A stretch of DNA of 64,000 nucleotides from an uncultured Collinsella sp. (lineage in GTDB: Bacteria; Actinomycetota; Coriobacteriia; Coriobacteriales; Coriobacteriaceae): the NCBI GenBank assembly GCA_900540995.1, contig UQHO01000002.1, positions 59,248-123,247 on the forward strand. Direction: 5' to 3'. Numbering within the stretch: position 1 is the stretch's first letter; every line of letters begins with the position of its first letter. The position numbers were made by a program, and so were the translations under genes. Below are positions 26,450 to 34,657 of this stretch, in pieces. The notes under the pieces are model-generated. The model was not told where the DNA came from. It ran no database searches and saw nothing but the letters and a program-made list of their open reading frames with translations.

Positions 26450-26488
26450 AACGGCTCTGATTCCTTTTGTGACCAGAGCCGTTTTCAT
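26450..26488 (+). terminator. Terminator of the tRNA-Pro/tRNA-Gly unit
   Basis: A perfect 10-bp stem, AACGGCTCTG (26450-26459) with CAGAGCCGTT (26474-26483), a 14-nt loop and a short T-rich tail. Confidence 0.7.
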
Positions 26489-26516
26489 ATGCATGCCAGA
26501 ACCCCACATCCCCTCC

Positions 26517-26587
26517 TAAGTTGCGGTGAAATAGTTCCTGTTTTTGGGCTTTTCTCGGCTATTCAGGAACTATTCCACCGCAACTTA
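26517..26587. repeat. Left hairpin repeat of the nuclease-gene element
   Basis: Arms 26517-26540 and 26564-26587 are complementary over 24 bp with one mismatch and a 23-nt loop. The arm TAAGTTGCGGTGAAATAGTT recurs in the right hairpin. Confidence 0.85.
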
Positions 26588-26627
26588 TTTGAGGCTGGGT
26601 GGATAAGGCCGCTCGGATATGCGTGGG

Positions 26628-27635
26628 TCAAGAGTCGGCATATGGCTTTGTTGTTGGAATGCCGAAGCCGCGCATCATGGTGCCGAACGCTTCGACATTG
26701 TAGGTGTCAGAAAGTTTGAAATGGATGATGTTGTAGCCCATAGCGCGTAAGTTTGCATCGCGTATAAGGGCGGCTCGATAAGTTTTTGCCGCGGCGTGTT
26801 CGGAATCGTCTTGGTGATTGTCTTCAAATTTACCCAGGCCATGGAGTTCAGCCAGCTTCCAAGATCCGTCCGGCATCTGCCAACCGTAATCTGCAAGGTA
26901 GTATCCTGCATTTCCCGGCCGAGTGATTTCAACCTGAAGTTCGGGAGTGGCTACTCCAGCGAGGATCATCGCTGCCCTTGCCTCAGATTCACCGCCGTTG
27001 TCTGACCTGCCGTCCATGTGCTCAAAAACGTTAAACGCACGTGCGATGCCGTGCAGCCCACGGCAATTGGCCTGTGCATACGCGCGCAACTCTTCGCGCT
27101 CGACATCATACTCACGAGCCAGGCCATCGACATAGCCCAGCGCATATCGAAAAGCGCTCGTTCGGGCGATATCGACCACCGTGCGGTACGGATCTGTCAA
27201 CGTAAACGGACCGAGCTGCCACACTTCGCCCGCCCGCCAGCGACGATACTCAACGAATTCGTACGTATCGCGCCTGGTAGACCGCGGCAACAGAACTTGT
27301 ACCTTGTCGAGAAGTGTGTGTGCCGAACCTATACCATAGAGCAGGGCCGCTGTTGCCCCGCAAAATACCGCGTCGGGTTCAACGACCGCAATGGCGGACG
27401 CCAGCTGAAAAATGCGGTCTTCTATGCCAAGGTCATTCCAGTATGCAGGGTCGACATAGACGTGGTTATAGAGTCGAACGATCATTTGCTTCTGCATGAG
27501 TGCGTAGGCACAACGTTCGTCCCATTTTTCGGCGGCAATAAACAAGCGTCCGTCATGATGGGCCTCGAATACCGAGAAGAAAAGCCTTGTCTGAGATTTG
27601 GAACAGTGATCGGCCTTACCCATTTGCGACCCCAT
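26628..27635 (-). CDS. AbiEi-like N-domain protein with C-terminal DUF559/Vsr-type nuclease-fold domain
   Basis: 335 residues from the ATG at 27635; ATG 27623 is almost as likely (GGGG six bases before it), and the open frame further up to 27848 runs into the hairpin repeat. The N-terminal part (about 29-70, GRLFIAAEKW...LYNHVYVD) resembles the winged-helix start of AbiEi-type antitoxins; the middle has CGATAALLYGIG and DPYRTVVDIAR, common in that family. The C-terminal 120 residues follow the DUF559/Vsr layout of PD-(D/E)xK nucleases: ESEAR at 216-220, then YYLADYGW with Asp249, LAELHGLGKF with Glu263 and His265, and RDANLRAMGYNIIHF. Whether it cuts DNA is unknown. No AbiEii nucleotidyltransferase partner adjoins it. 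It is enclosed by inverted hairpin repeats. Confidence 0.7.
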   Translation of the reverse strand: MGSQMGKADHCSKSQTRLFFSVFEAHHDGRLFIAAEKWDERCAYALMQKQMIVRLYNHVYVDPAYWNDLGIEDRIFQLASAIAVVEPDAVFCGATAALLYGIGSAHTLLDKVQVLLPRSTRRDTYEFVEYRRWRAGEVWQLGPFTLTDPYRTVVDIARTSAFRYALGYVDGLAREYDVEREELRAYAQANCRGLHGIARAFNVFEHMDGRSDNGGESEARAAMILAGVATPELQVEITRPGNAGYYLADYGWQMPDGSWKLAELHGLGKFEDNHQDDSEHAAAKTYRAALIRDANLRAMGYNIIHFKLSDTYNVEAFGTMMRGFGIPTTKPYADS

Positions 27636-27806
27636 GTCTCGAGAATGAGTGAACGACACCACGCTACCGCATATTGATTTCGCTGAACCTTGCCATGAGC
27701 TGACCAAAAGCTTGACGCCGCAGCTCAGAAGGTTAGACCCGACCAAAAGATATCGGTAAACGGTTGTCAGGGGCCTTTCAGCGGTGTTGAAATCTGCCCT
27801 TACAAA

Positions 27807-27875
27807 AAGTTGCGGTGAAATAGTTCCTAAATGGCCGTCAGAAGGCAAAAAATAGGAACTATTTCACCGCAACTT
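27807..27875. repeat. Right hairpin repeat of the nuclease-gene element
   Basis: Arms 27807-27829 and 27853-27875 are perfectly complementary over 23 bp with a 23-nt loop. Relative to the left copy it is inverted, and its outer flank (27876-27885) matches the left copy's outer flank. Confidence 0.85.
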
Positions 27876-27921
27876 AGGAGGGGATGGGGTTGAGGGGCGG
27901 GGCGGTGACGCTGCTTGTCGG

Positions 27922-28377
27922 TTAGCTGCGGGGGCGGTGGCGGAGCTTGTCGATGGTGGCGTCGGTGGCGCGTTCGCGGGCTTCGGCTGCGTTGATGCGT
28001 TTGCGGCGGTAGTCGATCATGCCTTGGATGATGGGCTTGCCAAAGCTCACGACGTCGTCGTTGTAGATGGCGGTTCGGGCTGCGAGGAGGCAGTCGGAAA
28101 AGTCCATATGGGTCTTGCCAAAGAGTTTGACGGCAAGGGCGACAACGGTGGGCTCGTCGACCATGACGTCATCGAGCAGCCTTTTCATGGCCGCAGCAAT
28201 CTCAACGCGGGGAACCTTATAGACGTCGCGCAGCGTGACCACGACGCGCGTGATGATTTCGGGGTAGACACGAGCGGTGCGCGTGGCGATGACCTTGGCG
28301 GCGCGCGGTGACAGGACCTCGTCGTCGTTAAACAGGTAGCGCAGGATGACGGTCTCGTCGATGATGGTGCTACTCAT
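27922..28377 (-). CDS. PIN-domain ribonuclease toxin of a type II toxin-antitoxin pair
   Basis: 151 residues. The start MSSTIIDETVILRYLFNDD with Asp7, Glu40 in the first half, and MDFSDCLLAAR with Asp95 followed by NDDVVSFGK (Asp107/108) reproduce the acidic pattern of PIN domains, which bind magnesium and cut RNA (VapC-like). The start overlaps the antitoxin stop by 8 bases (28370-28377), so the two are translationally coupled. GAGGAAG lies 9 bases before the ATG. VapC-type is the most likely class, although the partner is not of the usual VapB type. Confidence 0.78.
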   Translation of the reverse strand: MSSTIIDETVILRYLFNDDEVLSPRAAKVIATRTARVYPEIITRVVVTLRDVYKVPRVEIAAAMKRLLDDVMVDEPTVVALAVKLFGKTHMDFSDCLLAARTAIYNDDVVSFGKPIIQGMIDYRRKRINAAEARERATDATIDKLRHRPRS

Positions 28378-28693
28378 GGATATCTACTTCCTCGGGACCC
28401 AAAATCGAATCGTCGCTTTCTGTAGCAAGGTACTCAATCCAGGCATTGCGCTCCGCGGCGCGGCGATTGGGGTCACCATATGCTTTGAGCGATCCATAGG
28501 CGGCGGTGCCGTCCTTTGAGCGCACGGCGACCGGCTGAAAGGGAAGTTTGCGCATCAAAATGCTCTGCGCGACAAAAAGACGGACGGCCTCGGCGAGCGA
28601 TGTGCCCATGGCGTCGTAGAGACGCTCGGCATGCTGCTTGTCTTCCTCGCGAATGCGCACCTGCAGGATGGCTCGTTTTTGAGTCGATGACAT
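28370..28693 (-). CDS. RelB/DinJ-family antitoxin
   Basis: 107 residues. The ribbon-helix-helix DNA-binding start QVRIREEDKQHAERLYDAMG and the family signature SLAEAVRLFVAQSIL...KLPF place it with RelB/DinJ antitoxins, which neutralise a toxin and repress their own operon. The ATG at 28693 has GGGAGG six bases upstream; a GTG at 28696 is too close. It is unusual that the coupled toxin is a PIN protein rather than RelE/YafQ. The upstream region has a direct repeat AATAGCCAA (28725-28733, 28751-28759) and a GGCTA/TAGCC dyad (28744-28757), candidates for autoregulation; TTGGCT-17-TATTTG on the minus strand is a possible promoter. Confidence 0.8.
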   Translation of the reverse strand: MSSTQKRAILQVRIREEDKQHAERLYDAMGTSLAEAVRLFVAQSILMRKLPFQPVAVRSKDGTAAYGSLKAYGDPNRRAAERNAWIEYLATESDDSILGPEEVDIHE

Positions 28694-29122
28694 CACTGGC
28701 CTCCCTTAATGAGCGTGCAATATGAATAGCCAAATACAGCTTCGGCTAGTAATAGCCAATTTTATATCTACTACTTTATTGCACTAGAGTAATTGAGTGC
28801 GATCAACATTACAAACGTACTACATCCTTCAGAAGCGAGCGTGAAATTTTTCTTGGGCTTACGCGTGTAATACACTCACCTTTATAGCTTCTAGAGAATA
28901 ATTCCAACCTGCCAAAACCCCTGCAATACACCCGTATTGCAGGGCCTATGCTCAAGTTTGCCACCTGCAACTGCGTATATTTAACCTGTATATCGTTGGA
29001 GGAATTCTATCGAAGTGCCTGTTTCGCCGCATGCACTCGATACGCCGATGCCGGGCCACGGGCGGTCCGGGGCAACGTCGACAGGGTCTCTCCGGCATGG
29101 GATTCAGGAGGGAGTGAACAAC
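28694..29122. promoter_or_regulatory. Divergent control region between the toxin-antitoxin pair and the formate hydrogenlyase operon
   Basis: 429 bases, AT-rich up to about 28980. It carries four TATTGCA heptamers: 28716-28722 (minus), 28777-28783 (plus), 28922-28928 (minus) and 28935-28941 (plus). The last two form a perfect 11-bp dyad at 28919-28944 with a 4-base centre. GTGTAATACAC (28865-28875) is another short palindrome. AT-rich TATATT/TATATC hexamers near 28976-28997 could be the -10, but no convincing -35 or sigma-54 site was found. The 3' part (28998-29122) is leader; TTGGAGG near 28995 precedes an in-frame GTG at 29015 that would add 36 residues to the first gene. Confidence 0.5.
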
Positions 29123-29641
29123 ATGGGCAATAAACGAGTCGTAGCCGATTCCTCACGCTGCATTGGGTGCCAAACCTGTATGGCGGCGTGCATCGAGGCA
29201 CACGATATTCCCGGCAACATCGCCGCGCCGCGCTTGCGCGTGACGCGTACGTACGAGATCTCTGCACCGGTGGCTTGCCATCACTGCGAGGATGCCCCGT
29301 GCGCCAAGGCCTGCCCCACGGGCGCCTTGTTCTTTGATCCAAAGAACCATCGCATCGGTGTTAACGAGGACAACTGCATCGGCTGCAAGAGCTGCGTCAT
29401 GGCCTGCCCCTTTGGCGCCGTGAGCGTGGCGACCACGCAGGTCCCCGTCTTGATGGGCGACGTGCGCGTGGGTTCGCAGACTAAGAGCTTCGTGCTCAAG
29501 TGCGACCTGTGCGTGGACCGTCCCGGCGGTCCGGCGTGTGCCGAGGCGTGTCCGACCAAGGGCCTTACCCTGGTGGACGAGGAGCGTCTGGCAGAACTGA
29601 CTGCCGAGCGTGCCCGCGCCACCATCGAAAACGAGGCGTAA
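29123..29641 (+). CDS. Four-cluster ferredoxin subunit, HycB/HydN type
   Basis: 172 residues. It carries electrons from formate dehydrogenase towards hydrogenase in the cytoplasm. Four cysteine groups for [4Fe-4S] clusters are visible: CIGCQTCMAAC (from Cys13), CHHCEDAPCAKAC, CIGCKSCVMAC and CDLCVDRPGGPACAEAC. It starts at ATG 29123 with AGGAGGGAG 8 bases upstream. It is first in the formate hydrogenlyase operon, directly before fdhF, the usual position of a HydN- or HycB-like partner of FdhF. A second HycB/HyfA-like protein follows fdhF, so the two probably serve as alternative or successive electron carriers. Confidence 0.88.
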   Translation: MGNKRVVADSSRCIGCQTCMAACIEAHDIPGNIAAPRLRVTRTYEISAPVACHHCEDAPCAKACPTGALFFDPKNHRIGVNEDNCIGCKSCVMACPFGAVSVATTQVPVLMGDVRVGSQTKSFVLKCDLCVDRPGGPACAEACPTKGLTLVDEERLAELTAERARATIENEA

Positions 29642-29715
29642 GCGTCGGGCGACAGGCCCAATGATTGTCAAATAAGTACCGAGTATTCGGTAGCAGAGAA
29701 AGGAAGGAGGGTGTC

Positions 29716-31938
29716 ATGGAGAAGCATAAAGTGATTTGCCCGTATTGCGGCGCCGGTTGCCAGTTTAACCTCCTGGTCCAAAACGGCCAGGTCGTGGGTA
29801 CCGAACCGCTCAACGGCATCACCAACCAGAGCGAGCTGTGCCTTAAGGGCATGAGCGGCTACGACTTCATCAACGACACCAAGATCTTGACTCCTCGCGT
29901 ACTGCACCCGATGATCCGCCGCACTAAGGGCGCGGATCTTGAGCGCGTAAGCTGGGACGAGGCACTGGATTTCACCGCATCTAAGATGCAGGCCATAATT
30001 GACGAATATGGTCCTAACGCTGTCATGACCACCGGCTCTTCGCGAGGCGGCGGCAATGAGGCGAACTACGTCATGCAGAAGTTTACGCGTGCGTGCATCG
30101 GCACCCACAGCGTGGACAACTGCGCCCGTACTTGACACGGCCCTACTGTCCTCGGTCTGATGGACACGGTTGGTTCAGGTTGCATGTCATGCTCCATCCC
30201 CGGTATGGAGGATGCGGGCTGTATTTTCCTCTTCGGCTATAACCCTGCCGATTCGCACCCCATCGTCGCAAGGCGTATCGTGCGAGCCAAAGAAAAGGGT
30301 TGCAAGATCATCGTCGCCGACCCGCGCCATATCGAAACCGCGCGTATCGCCGATCTCTACCTTCCGATCAAGAACGGTTGCAACGTTGCGTTCCTCAACG
30401 CCTTTGCCAACTGCTTGGTCAACGATGGCCTCTACGACAAGGAATTCGTCGCCGAGCACACGAACGGCTTTGACGAGTGGTGGGAGACCATCAAGAACTA
30501 CACTCCCGAATCCGTACAGGACATCACGGGTGTCGAGCCCGCGTTGATCCACCAAGCTGCCGAGATGTACGCCACGGCGAAGCCTTCCGCCATCATTGGC
30601 TGGGGCATGGGCGTATGCCAGCAGAAGCAGAACCTGAAGACGGTGCACACCATCGCCTCCATCGCCTGCGTTGCCGGCCAGATCGGCAAACCCAATTCCG
30701 GCCTCGCGCCCGTGCGTGGTCAGAACAACGTCCAGGGCTCCTGCGATATGGGCATGCTGCCTAACCTGTACCCTGGCTACCAGAAGGTCACCGACCCGGC
30801 AGTGCGTGCCAAGTTTGCCAAGGCTTGGGGCGTGCCCGAGGAAAAGCTCCCGCTCGAGGAGGGCTACAAGCTCACCGACCTGGGTCACCTGGTCGACGAG
30901 GGCAAGGTGCACTGCTTCTACAACTACGGCGAGGACCCGGTGCAGACCGAGCCCGATTCGGCCGGTATGCGCAAGACGCTCTCCGAGCTGGATCTGTTCA
31001 TCTGCCAGGACATCTTTATGACGCAGACGACCATGCTCGCCGACGTCATCCTGCCCGCTACCTCTTGGGGCGAGCACGAGGGTGTCTTTACCGCGTCTGA
31101 CCGTAGCTTCCAGCACTTTGATGCGGCCGTTCCGCCCAAGGGCGAGTGCCGTCACGACTGGGAGATCTTCGCGGACCTGTCCACGCGTATGGGCTACCCC
31201 ATGCACTACGACAACACCGAGCAGATCTGGAACGAGTGCATTAGCCTGTGCCCCAACTTTGTGGGCGCCACCTACGAGAAGATGGCCCCCGAGGGCGGCT
31301 ACGCCCAGTGGCCCGTCAAGACCACCGACGTAAACGACCACGGCACGGCCGACATGTTCGCTGGTGGCAAGTTCACCACCAAGGACGGCCGCGCCAATCT
31401 GATGGCGCACGATTGGGAGGCACCCTCCGAGCTTCCCGACGATGAGTACCCGCTCATCCTGTGCACCGTCCGCGAGGTCGGCCACTACAGCTGCCGTTCG
31501 ATGACCGGCAACTGCAAGACGCTGGCGCTGCTCGCCGACGAGCCCGGCTTTGTCCGCATGAATCCCGCGGAAGCCCAGGCGCGCGGCATCAAGAACGGCG
31601 ACATCGTCTCGATTCACAGCCGCCGCGGCCAGGTATACAGCCGTGCCGACGTGAGCGACCGTATCAACAAGGGCACGGTCTATATGACCTACCAGTGGTG
31701 GATCGGCAAGTGCAACGAGCTGACCATGCACAAGGTCGACCCGGTCTCGCATACGCCCGAGGACAAGTTCTCCGCCTGCCAGGTCGACGCCATTGCCGAC
31801 CAGGTCTGGGCAGAGGGCGAGGTCGAGCGTCAGTACACCGAGCTCAAGCAGGCTCTGGTGGACGCCGCCGCTCCCCAGGATGTTGAGCCCGGCGCCGCCA
31901 AGTTCGACGACGAGACGCACGTGAATCAAATCGTGTAG
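29716..31938 (+). CDS. fdhF: Formate dehydrogenase H, selenocysteine-containing (in-frame UGA = Sec140)
   Basis: 740 residues when the TGA at 30133-30135 is read as selenocysteine. It oxidises formate to CO2 at a molybdo-bis-MGD centre in the cytoplasm, giving electrons to the HycB-type proteins. The N-terminal [4Fe-4S] site is Cys8, Cys11, Cys15 and Cys42, followed by Lys44. The active site reads NCART-Sec-HGPTVLGL, with Sec at residue 140, the same number as in E. coli FdhF. Length agrees with the family (about 715). A SECIS candidate follows the UGA. ATG 29716 has GGAAGGAGG upstream. The gene is intact, not a pseudogene. It needs selABD and tRNA-Sec, all in this window. Confidence 0.97.
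30133..30166 (+). promoter_or_regulatory. UGA selenocysteine codon and SECIS candidate in fdhF
   Basis: TGTCC (30147-30151) pairs with GGACA (30162-30166) around a loop containing GGUCUG (30154-30159), about 18 nt after the UGA, the same loop sequence and spacing as the E. coli fdhF SECIS element. Confidence 0.75.
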
Positions 31939-31959
31939 TCCCGTTCTCGTTGGCTTTTT

Positions 31960-32002
31960 GGGCCGGGCGTCCCGTACGTTCGGGAGCCCGGCCCGTTATT
32001 TT
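31960..32002 (+). terminator. Strong hairpin between fdhF and hyfA, possible partial terminator
   Basis: GGGCCGGGC (31960-31968) pairs with GCCCGGCCC (31986-31994), and inside it TCCCG pairs with CGGGA around a 6-nt loop, leaving one bulged G. GTTATTTT follows. In the middle of an otherwise continuous operon it would lower hydrogenase expression relative to fdhF, or protect the upstream mRNA. Confidence 0.6.
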
Positions 32003-32016
32003 GAAAGGAAGTGGGG

Positions 32017-32634
32017 ATGAACCGCTTCATCGACATCAACCCGGAGAGGTGCATCGGCTGCGGAACATGCCAGTCCGCCTGTGCCGACGCCCACCGGATG
32101 CAGGGTCTTCAGGATACGCCGCGCCTGGCGCTCGTGAAGACCGGCGGTATTTCGGCCGCCCTTGCCTGCCACCATTGCGAGGGTGCCCCCTGCGCCGAGG
32201 TTTGCCCGGTGAATGCCATCGAGCACGATGGCGACCGCATCCACGTCAAGGAGCAGGAGTGCATCGGGTGCAGGCTGTGCGCCATCGCGTGCCCCTTCGG
32301 AGCCATCCATCCCGATGGCACGTCTATCGCCGGTGTCGCAGGCATGTGCGACCCGACGCCTTCGTATCCTAAGTCCCTGAGCAGCCTGCTTACGTGGGCT
32401 CCCGGCCAGTACACCTGCGCTGTCAAGTGCGACCTGTGCGCCTTCGATCCGGACGGCCCGCATTGTGTGGCGGCGTGCCCCACCAAGGCGCTGACCGTCA
32501 TGGGTGGCGCGGCCGATCGCGAGCTCGACGAGGCCAAGCGCTTGCGCTCGATCGAAAACGATCCGGTCGTCGACGTTACCGCTGTGGCCCAGGGCCTGTC
32601 CGAGAAAGCAGAAGGGAGCGTAAACAATGGATAG
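32017..32634 (+). CDS. hyfA: Hydrogenase-4-type electron-transfer ferredoxin HyfA/HycB
   Basis: 205 residues. Four [4Fe-4S] motifs: CIGCGTCQSAC, CHHCEGAPCAEVC, CIGCRLCAIAC and CDLCAFDPDGPHCVAAC. It links formate dehydrogenase to the hydrogenase module. The ATG at 32017 has AAAGGA 7 bases upstream; a GTG at 32011 is too close to it. It overlaps hyfB by 8 bases, so it belongs translationally to the hydrogenase part of the operon. HycB and HyfA cannot be told apart by eye; the Hyf name follows the gene order. Confidence 0.87.
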   Translation: MNRFIDINPERCIGCGTCQSACADAHRMQGLQDTPRLALVKTGGISAALACHHCEGAPCAEVCPVNAIEHDGDRIHVKEQECIGCRLCAIACPFGAIHPDGTSIAGVAGMCDPTPSYPKSLSSLLTWAPGQYTCAVKCDLCAFDPDGPHCVAACPTKALTVMGGAADRELDEAKRLRSIENDPVVDVTAVAQGLSEKAEGSVNNG

Positions 32635-34645
32635 CATGACGCTGTTTATCGCATCGCTTGCCGTCTCGTGCATCGGTGCGCTCGCCTCGGTTCTGCTGAT
32701 CAAGGCCGATAACGCCGCCAAGACCGCCGGCTGCCTAATCGGCGCCGTCGCCGCGGTGCTTTCGTTTGTGGCCGGTATCCAGGCCGTGCTGGGCGATGTC
32801 ACGTCGGTCGACACCATCGTGTTCTTCCCGTTTGCCCATTTCCAGCTGCTGCTCAACCAGCTGTCCGGCCTGTTCGTGGCGCTCATCTCGGTGCTCGCGT
32901 TTGCCGGCTCGATCTACGGTCTCAACTACTTTGATGAGTACCCGGGCAAAAAGGGCCGCGCCGGCTTCTTCTTTAACACCTTCGTGGCGTCCATGATGCT
33001 CGTCATCACCGCCGACAACGTGTTTTGGTTCCTGGTCGCCTTTGAGCTCATGTCGCTGACCTCGTACTTCCTGGTCGTGATCGAGGAGAACGAGAACTCC
33101 ATCCATGGCGGTTGGCTCTACTTTGTGATCGCGCACGTGGGCTTTGTGCTCATCATGGCGAGCTTCCTCACCATGACCAACTTCGCCGGTGGCTCGTTTG
33201 CCTTTGCGGATTTCCGCGCCACGCAGTTTAGCCCCGCGGTCGCATCCGTGTGCTTTGTGCTCGCCTTCTTTGGCTTTGGCGCCAAGGCCGGTATCATCCC
33301 GCTGCATGGCTGGCTGCCCAAGGCACATCCCGAGGCGCCGTCCAACGTGTCGGCCCTCATGTCCGGCGGCATGATCAAGATCGGTATCTTCGGTATCCTC
33401 AAGGTTGGTCTCGACCTGCTTTCCGCTTCGGGCGTTCAGGTCTGGTGGGGCCTTATGGTCATGGTCTTCGGTGCGATCTCGTCGGTCCTCGGCGTGGCCT
33501 TCGCCCTGCAGGAGCATGACATCAAGCGCCTGCTGGCCTATCACTCCGTCGAGAACATCGGCATCATCCTGCTCGGCGTCGGCGCCTCCATGGCCGCCAT
33601 GGCGCTCAACTCGGTCGGCATTGCCGTCCTGGCTCTGATGGCCGCCCTCTACCACACGTTTAACCACGCGATGTTTAAGGGCGAGCTGTTCTTGGGCGCC
33701 GGTGCGCTGCTGTACTCCACGGGTACGCGCAATATGGAGAAGATGGGCGGCCTGTTCCGTCGTATGCCGGCAACGGCCATCTGCTTCCTCATTGGCGCGC
33801 TTGCCATCTCGGCCATCCCGCCCTTCAACGGCTTTGTGTCCGAGTGGTTTACCTACCAGTCGCTCTTTAACGCCGCCATGCAGGGCGACAAGGCCGTCAT
33901 GATCGTGGCCGTGTTCGCTGCCGTCGCGCTTGCCATTACCGGTGCGCTGGCTGTCACGTGCTTCGTCAAGGCCTATGGCGTCTCCTTTGCCTCCGCGCCC
34001 CGCTCCGAGGCCGCGGCCAATGCCAAGGAGGTTCCCGCCCCCATGGTGTTTGCGCAGGGCCTGCTCGCGGCCATCTGCGTCGTGCTGGGCATTGGCGCTC
34101 CCGTGATCGCGCCCGTGCTGGTCGATGTCGCCGCGTCCGTGCTGCATCCGTACGGTGGCGTGTTTGCCGCCGAGGGCATGGAGCTCATGAACCAGTACTC
34201 CGGCGCTGCCACCTCCACGCCCGCGATCGCCATTGCGCTCGTGGTGCTCGTCGGCCTTGCCTGCGGCTACCGCAAGCTCAAGACCGTCGGTAAGGTGCAG
34301 AAGTCCCAGCCGTGGGCATGCGGCTATGCTCCCAACGAGCATATGCCCGTCGTGGCCACGACCTTTGCCTCCGAGGTGTCCTGGTTTATGCAGCCGCTCT
34401 ACACGCTGCGCGACCGCTGCACGGCCGTCTGCTGGTCCATCGCGCACTTCTTCCAGAAGCTCACCGGTGTGGCCGAGGCTGTGGAGCCCGTACCCGACAA
34501 GGTTCTCGTCGATGCCCCGCATAAGGGTGTCGAGAAGCTCGCCGACCTCGCGACTAAGCTCGAGGGCGGCAACTACAGCATCTATATCTGCTATATCGTC
34601 GCGGCACTCGTGGTGTTCCTCGTGCTCGCCGTGCAAATGGGTTAA
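32627..34645 (+). CDS. hyfB: Hydrogenase-4 membrane subunit HyfB (NuoL/M/N-like antiporter family)
   Basis: 672 residues, the expected size of HyfB. It is a multi-pass proton-translocating subunit related to complex I antiporter subunits. Typical segments are WFLVAFELMSLTSYFLVV (conserved Glu), KAGIIPLHGWLPKAHPEAPS, ALMSGGMIKIGIFG, LLAYHSVENIGIILLG and HTFNHAMFKGELFLGAGA (conserved Lys). The long C-terminal portion after the antiporter core includes WACGYAPNEHM, as in HyfB/HycC. The start overlaps the hyfA end by 8 bases. Confidence 0.92.
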   Translation: MDSMTLFIASLAVSCIGALASVLLIKADNAAKTAGCLIGAVAAVLSFVAGIQAVLGDVTSVDTIVFFPFAHFQLLLNQLSGLFVALISVLAFAGSIYGLNYFDEYPGKKGRAGFFFNTFVASMMLVITADNVFWFLVAFELMSLTSYFLVVIEENENSIHGGWLYFVIAHVGFVLIMASFLTMTNFAGGSFAFADFRATQFSPAVASVCFVLAFFGFGAKAGIIPLHGWLPKAHPEAPSNVSALMSGGMIKIGIFGILKVGLDLLSASGVQVWWGLMVMVFGAISSVLGVAFALQEHDIKRLLAYHSVENIGIILLGVGASMAAMALNSVGIAVLALMAALYHTFNHAMFKGELFLGAGALLYSTGTRNMEKMGGLFRRMPATAICFLIGALAISAIPPFNGFVSEWFTYQSLFNAAMQGDKAVMIVAVFAAVALAITGALAVTCFVKAYGVSFASAPRSEAAANAKEVPAPMVFAQGLLAAICVVLGIGAPVIAPVLVDVAASVLHPYGGVFAAEGMELMNQYSGAATSTPAIAIALVVLVGLACGYRKLKTVGKVQKSQPWACGYAPNEHMPVVATTFASEVSWFMQPLYTLRDRCTAVCWSIAHFFQKLTGVAEAVEPVPDKVLVDAPHKGVEKLADLATKLEGGNYSIYICYIVAALVVFLVLAVQMG

Positions 34646-34657
34646 GGAGGGGAGAGC

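Larger units (their letters stand above)
26508..27885. mobile_element. Putative non-autonomous or single-gene element bounded by inverted hairpin repeats
   Basis: About 1.38 kb. Both ends begin, read inwards, with ATCCCCTCCTAAGTTGCGGT (left from 26508, right complement from 27885), and each end continues into a 23- to 24-bp hairpin with a 23-nt loop. The two ends are in inverted orientation and enclose one minus-strand gene with a DUF559-like nuclease domain. The interior is clearly less GC-rich than the housekeeping genes around it. There is no recognisable transposase and no target-site duplication that I can see, so mobility is an inference. The hairpins could instead be terminators or members of a dispersed repeat family. 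Confidence 0.5.

Noticed and set aside
26439..26520. A phage or island attachment site at tRNA-Gly
   Set aside because: No duplicated tRNA 3' end is found downstream and there is no integrase in the window.
27018..27677. A 219-codon plus-strand frame opposite the nuclease-fold gene
   Set aside because: The minus-strand frame has clear AbiEi/DUF559 features; this one has none.
28845..28862. A Rex-like operator (GTGAAATTTTTC) upstream of formate hydrogenlyase
   Set aside because: Only one half fits; the other half lacks the CACAA end. Too weak to claim.
29015..29122. A 36-residue N-terminal extension of the first HycB-like protein from GTG 29015
   Set aside because: The strong AGGAGGGAG before ATG 29123 and the family start favour the shorter protein; TTGGAGG is 11 bases from the GTG. 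Not fully excluded.
29716..31938. fdhF as two genes or a broken gene
   Set aside because: The in-frame UGA matches the known Sec140 site of FdhF with a SECIS loop; sequence on both sides is one continuous enzyme.
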